Assembly: GCA_025453375.1 (NCBI GenBank)
Contig: JALOQT010000297.1
Coordinates: forward strand, 1 to 5,417
Source: Phycisphaerales bacterium
GTDB lineage: Bacteria > Planctomycetota > Phycisphaerae > Phycisphaerales > UBA1924
Direction: 5' to 3'
Length of the DNA: 5,417 nt
This document shows, in pieces, positions 1-5,417 of the stretch. The notes beneath the pieces are model-generated. The model had not been told where the DNA came from. It ran no database searches and saw only the letters and a program-made list of their open reading frames with translations. Positions within the stretch are counted from its first letter, which is position 1, and the number at the start of each line of letters is the position of its first letter. Position numbers and translations under genes: made by a program.

Positions 1-121
1 CTTCGTCGCGGCCCGCGTGACGGGCTGGTGTGCCCACATCATGGAGCAGCACGGCGACAACCGCCTGATCCGCCCGCTGAGCATCTACACCGGCCCGGCG
101 GAGAAGAAGTGGAATGGGTGA
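1..121 (+). CDS. citrate synthase-family protein, C-terminal end (5' truncated)
   Basis: The gene enters from the left edge; its codons run from position 2 to the TGA at 119-121 and give the last 39 residues. The stretch ARVTGWCAHIMEQ followed by DNRLIRPLSIYTG is the typical C-terminal signature of bacterial citrate synthase and 2-methylcitrate synthase, where a helix with GW.AH..EQ is followed by RLIRP and a Y.G turn. Citrate synthase condenses oxaloacetate with acetyl-CoA at the entry of the TCA cycle in the cytoplasm. The catalytic His and Asp residues lie upstream of the window, so citrate and methylcitrate synthase cannot be told apart here. The protein ends shortly after the Y.G motif with GPAEKKWNG, a slightly atypical tail. 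The next gene starts 131 bases downstream on the same strand, with a repeat array between them. Confidence 0.88.
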   Translation, partial: FVAARVTGWCAHIMEQHGDNRLIRPLSIYTGPAEKKWNG

Positions 122-156
122 GGGGTTAGGCATCAGGAGTTAGGCATCAGGCATCA
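122..156. repeat. intergenic heptamer tandem array (5 units)
   Basis: Five 7-bp units follow each other without gaps directly after the citrate synthase stop codon. The units are GGGGTTA (122-128), GGCATCA (129-135), GGAGTTA (136-142), GGCATCA (143-149) and GGCATCA (150-156), giving the consensus GGNNTYA. The 12-mer TTAGGCATCAGG therefore occurs twice, 14 bp apart. The array is non-coding, and its function is unknown. It resembles in style the heptanucleotide short tandem repeats described between genes in cyanobacteria, but no relationship can be shown. Confidence 0.8.
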
Positions 157-241
157 GTGGACGGACGTGAGGCTCGCCGCGTAAGCAGCTTGTCAGTCCG
201 TGCTGCCGCCCTCCCGTGCTGACTGCGAGTTGAAGGCTCGC

Positions 242-247
242 GGAGGT
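242..247 (+). promoter_or_regulatory. Shine-Dalgarno for the zinc-ribbon membrane protein
   Basis: GGAGGT lies six bases upstream of the GTG codon at 253, which is good spacing for an anti-Shine-Dalgarno match. An in-frame TGA at 220-222 limits the frame upstream. Together with the four cysteines that lie before the first internal ATG, this site fixes the GTG start. Confidence 0.75.
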
Positions 248-252
248 GTTGT

Positions 253-720
253 GTGTCACACGCTCGTCGCTGCTATTCGTGTCAGCATGAGTCATCCTTC
301 ACATCCGCGCGATGCACGGAGTGCGGTCTGACGCGACGGCAGCAGATCATGATCCTGCGTCGACGGGCAGATCTGACCAACGCAGCCCTGATGTACGTCG
401 TCGCACTGTTCGTCTTCGCCGTCGCGATGCTGCTGCCCCTGCTCATCGGGGAACTGGGTATGTGGCGGATCGTCAAACATCTTCCGGGCCAAGTATGGTC
501 GCTGATCGTGCTGATGGTCACCACGCTGCTGGTCGTCATCGTCACGGCGACGATTCTCTGCTGGCGAATCTCGCTGGCATACCGACCGCTCAGTCCTTCA
601 GACCCTCCGAAGAGTCGCCCAATCTTCATGCTCATGCTGGTGTGCGGCGTCACCCTGCTGGCCGTCTTGACATGGGGTGCAGGCACAATCTTCTACGCGG
701 CATCCAACCTCGCTGGCTAG
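253..720 (+). CDS. zinc-ribbon membrane protein of unknown function
   Basis: This 155-residue protein starts at a GTG with a clear ribosome binding site. Residues 7-10 (CYSC) and 21-24 (CTECG) form two CxxC knuckles ten residues apart, as in small zinc ribbons. The knuckles are followed by a basic stretch (TRRQQ, LRRR, about 28-38). Three hydrophobic segments then follow, at about residues 44-66, 81-103 and 123-149, separated by polar loops. I expect an inner-membrane protein, with the zinc ribbon in the cytoplasm because of the adjacent positive charges. No enzymatic motif is visible and I do not recognise a named family; similar short zinc-ribbon plus helix proteins are often annotated as hypothetical in planctomycetes. 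Codon choice looks less GC-extreme than in purD. The gap to purD is 115 bases. An operon with either neighbour is possible but not shown. Confidence 0.72.
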   Translation: MSHARRCYSCQHESSFTSARCTECGLTRRQQIMILRRRADLTNAALMYVVALFVFAVAMLLPLLIGELGMWRIVKHLPGQVWSLIVLMVTTLLVVIVTATILCWRISLAYRPLSPSDPPKSRPIFMLMLVCGVTLLAVLTWGAGTIFYAASNLAG

Positions 721-750
721 GCGGCCTGTGCGGACGCGATGCCTTCCCTC

Positions 751-774
751 CGTCGCTTCGTCGCTCCGTCGCTC
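751..774. repeat. 8-bp tandem repeat upstream of purD
   Basis: CGTCGCTT (751-758), CGTCGCTC (759-766) and CGTCGCTC (767-774) form three adjacent octamers, with a diverged fourth unit (CTTCCCTC) possibly at 743-750. The array lies in the 115-base gap between the membrane protein gene and purD. The purD frame happens to be open through it, but the encoded residues are low-complexity and unlike PurD, so I treat the tract as non-coding. Confidence 0.65.
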
Positions 775-821
775 CACCCCTCCGCCTCACTACGCCCCCG
801 CCACCCAGCCCACCCATCCCC

Positions 822-827
822 TACACT
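822..827 (+). promoter_or_regulatory. candidate -10 element for a leaderless purD transcript
   Basis: TACACT matches the TAnnnT form of a -10 hexamer and ends eight bases before the purD ATG at 836. No purine-rich ribosome binding site lies between them. Transcription starting at or next to the A of the ATG would give a leaderless mRNA. No convincing -35 box is seen at the usual distance, so this is a weak prediction. Confidence 0.25.
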
Positions 828-835
828 CCCGCCCA

Positions 836-2272
836 ATGTCTGAAAACCCCGCCGCGACTACCCCTGCTGCACCAGCCACAGACGCCCAGCCCGTCTCGAT
901 CGCGCGGGCGCCGGGCAGCATCAATGTGTTGCTCGTCGGCGGCGGCGGGCGTGAGCATGCCCTCGCCTGGCGCCTGCGGCAGTCTCCCAGCGTCGGCGAA
1001 ATCTACAGCACCGACACGCAGAACCCCGGCATCGCCAGCATCTGCCAGCCCCTGGATTTCACCTTCGACATGCGCGACACCTTCCGCCTGCAGCGATGGT
1101 GCATCGCCAACCGCATCAGCCTCGCCGTCATCGGCCCCGAGGAGCCACTCTGCGGCGGCCTGGCCGATGCACTCGGCGGCTGGGAAGACCCTTTCGCCGT
1201 CGCCGGCGCAGCGCAGCCCGCACACAAACACACCAGCGGCGGCCTCGCCGCGGCGGTGCCCTACGTCTTCGGCCCCAGCCGCGCCGCGGCCCAGCTGGAA
1301 GGTGACAAGGCCTTCGCCAAGCAGATCATGCGTCAAGGCCAGGTGCCCACCGCCGAGGCCCGCACGTTCACGGATTTCGACGCCGCGCGGCAATACGTCG
1401 CCTCGCGTCAGGAGCCGCCGGTGATCAAGGCCGCCGGCCTGGCCAAGGGTAAAGGCGTCTTCGTTCCGTCGTCGATCCAGGAAGCCGTCGCCGCGCTGGA
1501 GCGCATCCTCGTCCAGCGTGAGTTCCTCGACGCTGGCAAGACCGTACTGATCGAAGAGCGCCTCAAAGGCCGTGAAGTTTCGGTCTTCGCCCTCGTCGAC
1601 GGCAAGACGATTTACGTCCTGGACAGCGCCCAGGACCACAAGCGCCTGCGCGACGGCGCGCAAGGCCCCAACACCGGCGGCATGGGCTCAATCTGCCCGA
1701 GCCGCGCCGTCGACGACCGCATGATGGACCGCATCCAGCGCGAGATTCTCGTCCCGACGATCGACGCACTAAAGCGCGAAGGCATCGAGTATCGCGGCGT
1801 GCTCTACGCCGGCATCATGCTCACCCCCGCCGGGCCCAAGGTCCTGGAGTTCAACGTCCGCTTCGGCGACCCCGAGTGCCAGACCCTCATGGCCCGCTGG
1901 CACGGCGACCTGGCCGAGCACCTCATCGCCACCGCCGACCGAAAACTCGAACACGCGACGATCACCTTCAACGCCGGCGCCAGCGTCTGCGTCGTCCTTG
2001 CCGCCGAGGGCTATCCCGACAAGCCACGCAAAGGCGCGGTGATCGAAGGCCTCGAAGACGCCGCCCGCATCCCGGGCGTTCAAGTCTTCCACGCTGGCAC
2101 GATCCGCAACGAACGCGGCCTGATCGCCGTGAGCGGCGGCCGCGTCCTGGGCATCACCGCCACCGGCGACACCCCCGACGACGCCCGCGACCGCGCCTAC
2201 GCCGCCGCCGACAAGATCCGCTTCGCAGGCAAACAAGTCCGCCGCGACATCGGCACGGATGTGGTGGGGTGA
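836..2272 (+). CDS. purD: phosphoribosylamine--glycine ligase (GARS)
   Basis: PurD joins glycine to 5-phosphoribosylamine using ATP, giving GAR, the second step of cytoplasmic de novo purine synthesis. The N-domain begins with [13 protein letters not shown] (31-43), and GPEEPL is at 100-105. The ATP-grasp part has [12 protein letters not shown] (154-165), [15 protein letters not shown] (194-208), AQDHKR (265-270), GPNTGGMG (277-284) and [12 protein letters not shown] (338-349). The C-domain has VVLAAEGYP (386-394), VFHAGT (417-422) and a closing RRDIG (469-473). I chose the ATG at 836: the frame is open upstream to an ATG at 677, but that stretch is repeat-derived and overlaps the previous gene. 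At 478 residues it exceeds the usual 420-430. The excess is an Ala/Pro/Thr-rich tail (1-28) and an insertion of roughly 24 residues around 115-140, before FGP. The common KADG is KAAG here. The gene looks intact and stands alone, convergent with the protease gene. Confidence 0.95.
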   Translation: MSENPAATTPAAPATDAQPVSIARAPGSINVLLVGGGGREHALAWRLRQSPSVGEIYSTDTQNPGIASICQPLDFTFDMRDTFRLQRWCIANRISLAVIGPEEPLCGGLADALGGWEDPFAVAGAAQPAHKHTSGGLAAAVPYVFGPSRAAAQLEGDKAFAKQIMRQGQVPTAEARTFTDFDAARQYVASRQEPPVIKAAGLAKGKGVFVPSSIQEAVAALERILVQREFLDAGKTVLIEERLKGREVSVFALVDGKTIYVLDSAQDHKRLRDGAQGPNTGGMGSICPSRAVDDRMMDRIQREILVPTIDALKREGIEYRGVLYAGIMLTPAGPKVLEFNVRFGDPECQTLMARWHGDLAEHLIATADRKLEHATITFNAGASVCVVLAAEGYPDKPRKGAVIEGLEDAARIPGVQVFHAGTIRNERGLIAVSGGRVLGITATGDTPDDARDRAYAAADKIRFAGKQVRRDIGTDVVG

Positions 2273-2288
2273 GCGGCGAAGCCGCTCA
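2270..2288. repeat. perfect hairpin overlapping the purD stop codon
   Basis: TGAGCGGC (2270-2277) and GCCGCTCA (2281-2288) form an 8-bp perfect stem around the triloop GAA; the left arm begins with the purD TGA. The core at 2276-2282 is GCGAAGC, known as an exceptionally stable DNA mini-hairpin. An A-run rather than a T-run follows on the purD strand, so it does not fit a standard intrinsic terminator. It could still protect the 3' end or pause polymerase. Confidence 0.6.
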
Positions 2289-2328
2289 AAAGGGCCACAT
2301 CAGCAAAGGGCCAAATGGCCAAAAGAAG
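2289..2328. repeat. degenerate 8-bp periodic tract
   Basis: Read in steps of eight, the tract gives AAAGGGCC (2289-2296), a diverged unit ACATCAGC, AAAGGGCC (2305-2312), AAATGGCC (2313-2320) and a decayed AAAAGAAG. Only two units are identical, so the periodicity is suggestive rather than certain. It sits directly after the purD-end hairpin. Confidence 0.4.
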
Positions 2329-2335
2329 GCCTGGC

Positions 2336-2370
2336 GTGAGACGTGAGACGTCAGACGTGAGACGTCAGAC
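2336..2370. repeat. intergenic heptamer tandem array GTSAGAC (5 units)
   Basis: Five contiguous heptamers read GTGAGAC (2336-2342), GTGAGAC (2343-2349), GTCAGAC (2350-2356), GTGAGAC (2357-2363) and GTCAGAC (2364-2370). The alternation makes a 14-bp unit present twice (2343-2370), and each junction creates a GACGTC palindrome (2347-2352, 2361-2366). The array has the same unit length and copy number as the one at 122-156 but a different sequence. Function is unknown. Confidence 0.8.
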
Positions 2371-2373
2371 GCT

Positions 2374-2456
2374 CGCGGCGATGCCGCGTGCCGGGTGGGA
2401 CACGCACTCCGTGAGTGTCATCGGTGCGAAGCACCGACCCTTCGGCGGCTGCCGAA
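2374..2456. repeat. run of four tiny hairpins
   Basis: Four inverted repeats follow one another. CGCGGC/GCCGCG has loop GAT (2374-2388). CACTC/GAGTG has loop CGT (2405-2417). TCGGTGC/GCACCGA has loop GAA (2421-2437). TTCGGC/GCCGAA has loop GGCT (2441-2456). Stems are perfect, 5-7 bp, and loops are only 3-4 nt. The third has the GCGAAGC core (2426-2432) also found in the hairpin at the purD stop. Confidence 0.55.
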
Positions 2457-2622
2457 ACGCGTGACAGACGCTGCCTCAGCCAAATGCGCCTTGAAATCCG
2501 CATCACTCGTCGCGCGGCAGGCCCGGCAAACAGGCGTCCCCGACCGACCGTTGAACGGTACACGTCCGCTCGATTCCTGTTCCATCGATGCCTTGGTCTT
2601 TCGCTTCGTGGCTCCTACCACC

Positions 2623-2919
2623 CTACTTCCCAAGCAACTCCCGCACCGCTGCCTCCAGCTGCGCATCGCGGCTGGCCGCTTCGTCACCTGGCAGCGCCGG
2701 GACGTTGATATCCGGCTCGGCGCCGTTGTTTTCAAGGTCCCGGCCGTCGGGGAGGTACCAGCCGCGGAAGGGGGTGCGCAGGGTGCTGCCGTCGATCAGG
2801 CGGGCCGCGCCGGTGCTGATCACGCCGCCGTAGGTCGCCGTGCCGACGAGCTTGCCGCGCTTGATGACCTTGATCGCGTGGGCGAAGATCTCGGCGTTCG
2901 AGAATGAGTTTTCGTTGAT
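2623..2919 (-). pseudogene. displaced C-terminal segment of the tricorn-like protease (catalytic Ser and Glu)
   Basis: This frame, shifted by one base from the main one, encodes 98 residues that clearly continue the S41 catalytic domain. It begins INENSFSNAEIFAHA, where the second Ser of SFS corresponds to the catalytic serine (Ser965 in Thermoplasma tricorn, by motif comparison). GKLVGTATYGGV, RLIDGSTLRTP and LENNGAEPD follow, the last holding the likely active-site Glu. It ends VRELLGK at a TAG. No start codon or ribosome binding site suggests separate translation. The main frame instead continues from 2920 through basic, Arg/Pro-rich non-homologous residues to a TGA at 2732-2734. Confidence 0.8.
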
Positions 2920-5417
2920 CGATCAGCCGCCGGTCGCGTGGATAGGCGTCGAACGGCACCTCGCTGGGCAGCACGCCGCGCGGCTGCGTCTTGGCGTGCA
3001 CCGGCGCCGTCAGCGACGCGAGCAGAATGTCCGCCGTGAAGCCACCACCATTGTCGCGCACGTCGATCACCAGCCCATCCTTCCCATGGGCCGCGGCGTA
3101 CAAGTCGCGCTCAAAGTCCCGCACCGATGGCAGGTTCATCCCGCGAATGTGCAGATAGCCCAGCCGCCCGTTGCTCAGCGACTCGACCGCCGCGCGGCGA
3201 GCCGCCACCTCGGCCTTGTACCGCAGCTCCGACTCCTCACCAAAGCTCGTCGGCGTGATGATGATCGTGTCCGGCTTGGCGTCAGACTTCGTTTCAGGCT
3301 TACCGTCGTTGCCGGCAGCAGCTGTATCAGCCCCAGCCGCCGCGTCGCCCCCAGTCTGCGCATCGCCCCCAGCCTCCGCACTGCCCGCACCATTCACGTT
3401 CGCGTTCACGTTCGCCGCAGCGTTCGCCCCGCGGCGAATCCGCAGCAGCGTCTCGCGCCCGCTCTTGGCCACCATGAACGAGCCGAGATCTCTGCCCTGG
3501 GTCGGTTCCTCATCAATCGCCACAATCACATCGCCCACGCGTGGCCCCTTCGGGTGGTCATCCGCCGGGCCGTCGGTCAGCACGCTCGTCACCGTCAGGC
3601 CCTCAGGCCCGCTGGTCGTCTCGATGCCCAGGTACCCCATCGCCAGCGACGGCGGCGTGAACCCATCCGGCCCCGTGATGCCCATGTGCGACGCATCGAG
3701 CTCGCCCAGCAGCATCGAGACCACGCGGTCAAACTCCCCAGTCGTGCGCGTCATGCTCGCCAGGTCGAGGTAGCGCATGCTCAGCCCGCGCCAGTCCAGG
3801 TCCTTGAGCGTCGGGTGATAGAAGCCATTGCCGATCACACGCACCGCCTCGGCAAACTTCAGCCGCTGCTGAGCACGCGCCTCGAGCACCACCGGCGCGT
3901 CAATCGCCAGCAGATCAACCTTGCCACCCGCCACCGGCGCCGCCGACGCCTGCCCCGAGCGAACATAACTCACCCGCTCGCCCGTGAGATTCAGCACGAC
4001 CGATCGCAGTGAGCCCGAAGCAATCGCCTTGCGATCATCACCCTTGTAACTCACGCTGACCAGCGCCGGCTCACCGCCCGCCGCGCCTCCTGCAGCGGGG
4101 GGAGTGGGGGGCGTGGGGGTTGTTGGTGCAGCCGGGCCCTCGCTGATCTGCGAGAACACAATCCGATCACCCCCAGGCGTCATCAGCACCGTGCCGATCG
4201 ACCCCGAGCCAACATTGACGCGCCGGACCCGCAGATACGCAGTGTCCAGGTCCTTGAACGTCAGCGGCTTGAAGGGCGAGGGGCTCGCCGTCGGGTTCCG
4301 CTCCGCCGCCTTGCGGGCCTTCTCCTGCCGGTCGGCATCACCCTCGACCCACTTGGCATCGTCCCACAGCACCGGGTCAATCGCCTTGCGGGCCCGCGCT
4401 GCCGTCGCCTGCTTCTTGTAGTAGTCCTCCAGTTCATACGGCCGCAGGCTGTCCAGCGAGCGGTCGAGCGTGATGGCGTACAGCCCAAACTCGCCATTCT
4501 CCCCCGCACGCTCAGACCGGAACACCAGCACCTTGCCATCAGCCGACAGCCGCGGCTGGTCATCCGTGTCCGGGTGACGCGACAGGTTCAGCGGCGTGCC
4601 CGGGTTTGCACCCCCCCCCGCCCCCGCGCCGCTGTCCAGCAGAAAGATATCACTGTTGAAATCCAGATCCTCCCGGCTGTAGAGCACGTGCCGCGAATCA
4701 CTGGCCCACTGCACATCGCCGATGTTCCACCCAGTCGTCAAGTCGCGCGTGGTCTTGCCGATCAGATCAATCGCCACCAGATCACCCATCCCGCGCGTCA
4801 CCAGCAGCATCCGCCCATCGGGCGAGGGCACCAGCGTGCTCAGCTCCATCCCCAGCACGCCATCATTGCGGCCACCATTCGGCCCAGTGGGGATCGCCAC
4901 CTCCAACGCCTTGACCTCAAACGTGAGCGCCACGGCCCAGCGCTTGGCTAAGTCCGGCCGCCGCTCACGCGAACGCGTGCCCGCCCCCGCTGCTCCCGTG
5001 CCCGCCGCCGTCGCCCCCGCAGTCGCCCCGCCCTTGGGCTCATCAGCCTTCGGCTCCGCACCCGGCTCCGCCTTCGGCTCACTCGCCCCGGCCGCACCCG
5101 CCGTCGCGGTCGCCGCAGGCTCGCCGGCAGGGTCTGCCTTAGGTTCCGCCTTCGGCTCACCACCAGCACCCGCGCCCGGCGCCGCTGCGCCAGCAGTGGG
5201 GGAGGCTGCTGCAGGCGTCGCAGCAGGCGCCGCCTTCTTCTCCTCAATATCCTCGCGCGACATCGCCACCGTCGCATACATCACGCGGCTGGCCGCCTGC
5301 CCCGACCCGGCAATCTCCGCCTCATCGCTGATGAACCACAGCACGCGCCCATCGGGGCTCCACGCCAAGTCACGCTCGCGCCCGACTGTGCTGGTCACCC
5401 GCCGCGTCGGCCAGTTC
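2623..5417 (-). CDS. tricorn-like S41 serine protease, 5' truncated and frameshifted
   Basis: The gene enters from the right edge and ends at a TAG (2623-2625) if one frame break is allowed. Counting residues from the GTG at 5398: propeller blades with PD40-type motifs appear at about 10-25 (LAWSPDGR), 190-200 (VPSPDGR), 229-255 and 281-310 (LSADGK). An Ala/Gly/Pro/Lys-rich linker interrupts them at about 52-145. The C1 core follows (about 512-575) with GELDASHMG, whose H571 matches the tricorn catalytic His. A PDZ domain lies at about 588-656, a second low-complexity linker at 657-711, and the C2 core has GYLHIRGM (747-754) and VIDVRDNGGG (777-786). Tricorn proteases cut oligopeptides with a Ser/His catalytic pair. 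GTG 5398 is not the real start, since the frame is open to the edge with propeller-like residues (NWPTRR). The frame breaks after I826, before the nucleophile, so the product as read should be inactive. No signal peptide can be judged. Confidence 0.85.
3393..3414. repeat. 12-bp in-frame repeat in the PDZ-C2 linker
   Basis: TTCACGTTCG occurs at 3393-3402 and 3405-3414, encoding the ANVNANVN part of the protease linker on the minus strand. Nearby, TCGCCCCCAG occurs at 3345-3354 and 3363-3372 (period 18) and encodes repeated GGDA. Both periods are multiples of three, so unit gain or loss would keep the frame. Confidence 0.6.
5067..5159. repeat. repeated 15-mer in the propeller linker of the protease
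   Basis: TCCGCCTTCGGCTCA occurs at 5067-5081 and again at 5145-5159, 78 bases apart and in the same frame. It encodes copies of the SEPKAE/GEPKAE repeat on the minus strand. This marks the Ala/Pro/Glu/Lys-rich linker as grown by internal duplication. Confidence 0.65.

Larger units (their letters stand above)
2273..2622. other. structured non-coding gap between convergent genes
   Basis: These 350 bases separate the ends of purD and of the protease gene. No open frame here shows protein-like composition or a family motif. The left 185 bases are dense in short repeats: a hairpin at the purD stop, an octamer-periodic tract, a heptamer array and four further small inverted repeats between 2374 and 2456. 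The right part (about 2457-2622) is plain except for a short inverted repeat, ACCGTTGAACGGT, at 2547-2559. I see no T-rich intrinsic terminator for either gene. Confidence 0.6.

Noticed and set aside
122..156. CRISPR array
   Set aside because: Units are 7 bp and contiguous, with no spacers and no cas genes nearby.
190..195. TTGTCA as a -35 box for the membrane protein gene
   Set aside because: No -10-like hexamer follows at 16-18 bp.
168..241. Direct repeat of GAGGCTCGC/AAGGCTCGC and of CCGTGCTG (198-205, 214-221) before the membrane protein gene
   Set aside because: Matches of 8-10 bp in GC-rich DNA are expected by chance, and no regulatory arrangement is evident.
312..1424. 370-codon open frame on the plus strand spanning the membrane protein and purD
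   Set aside because: It overlaps two better-supported genes in another frame and has an Arg/Pro/Ser-rich translation without domains.
821..1663. 280-codon open frame on the minus strand
   Set aside because: It is antisense to the well-conserved purD sequence and arises from GC-rich codon bias; it has no motif or ribosome binding site.
2270..2292. Intrinsic terminator of purD
   Set aside because: The stem is good, but it is followed by A residues and then GGGCC, not a T-run on the transcript strand.
2395..2907. Open frames in the gap between purD and the protease, on both strands
   Set aside because: They cover hairpins or run antisense to the protease end, with no protein-like composition or ribosome binding site.
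2916..2925. Programmed +1 frameshift at TGATCGATCA
   Set aside because: There is no known slippery sequence or stimulatory signal, and the connecting residues appear to be missing, which a ribosomal shift would not restore.
2840..4012. 390-codon open frame on the plus strand
   Set aside because: It lies opposite the tricorn-like protease domains; its Arg/His-rich translation is a typical shadow of a high-GC gene.

Overview
The window is high-GC bacterial DNA holding four genes or gene parts. From left to right: the 3' end of a citrate synthase-family gene (+), a small zinc-ribbon membrane protein (+), a complete purD (+), and a long S41 tricorn-type protease gene (-) that runs off the right edge. 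A large tricorn-type peptidase with a TolB-like propeller, Ala/Pro/Lys-rich linkers, a weakly conserved purD start and short tandem repeats between genes all suggest a planctomycete, perhaps of the Phycisphaerae. This placement is inference from gene style, since no rRNA or other marker is present.

Layout. Positions 1-121 encode the citrate synthase C-terminus. The gap at 122-252 starts with a five-unit heptamer array and ends in a good Shine-Dalgarno. Positions 253-720 encode a 155-residue protein with a CxxC...CxxC knuckle followed by three predicted membrane helices. The gap at 721-835 carries an 8-bp tandem repeat. Positions 836-2272 encode PurD (478 residues) with all GARS/ATP-grasp motifs, an extra N-terminal tail and an internal insertion. 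The gap at 2273-2622 is non-coding and rich in structure: a chain of tiny hairpins, an octamer-periodic tract and a second five-unit heptamer array. From 5417 down to 2623 the minus strand encodes the tricorn-type protease. PurD and the protease are convergent across the structured gap.

The main anomaly is in the protease. Its reading frame breaks at about 2917-2923, inside the palindrome TGATCGATCA, just before the expected nucleophile serine. The last 98 residues, including the NSFSNAEIF and LENNGAEPD motifs, lie in another frame. The open frame instead runs through about 62 unrelated residues to a stop at 2732. Some connecting residues between RRLI and INENS also seem to be missing, so a deletion fits better than a single-base error. 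As read, the product should be inactive.

The genes show no obvious shared pathway: central carbon metabolism, an orphan membrane protein, purine synthesis and peptide hydrolysis. No CRISPR, mobile element, RNA gene or defence system was found. The most unusual non-coding signal is that each of the three gene gaps holds a different short tandem repeat of 7 or 8 bp, and that two hairpins in the last gap share the GCGAAGC mini-hairpin core.
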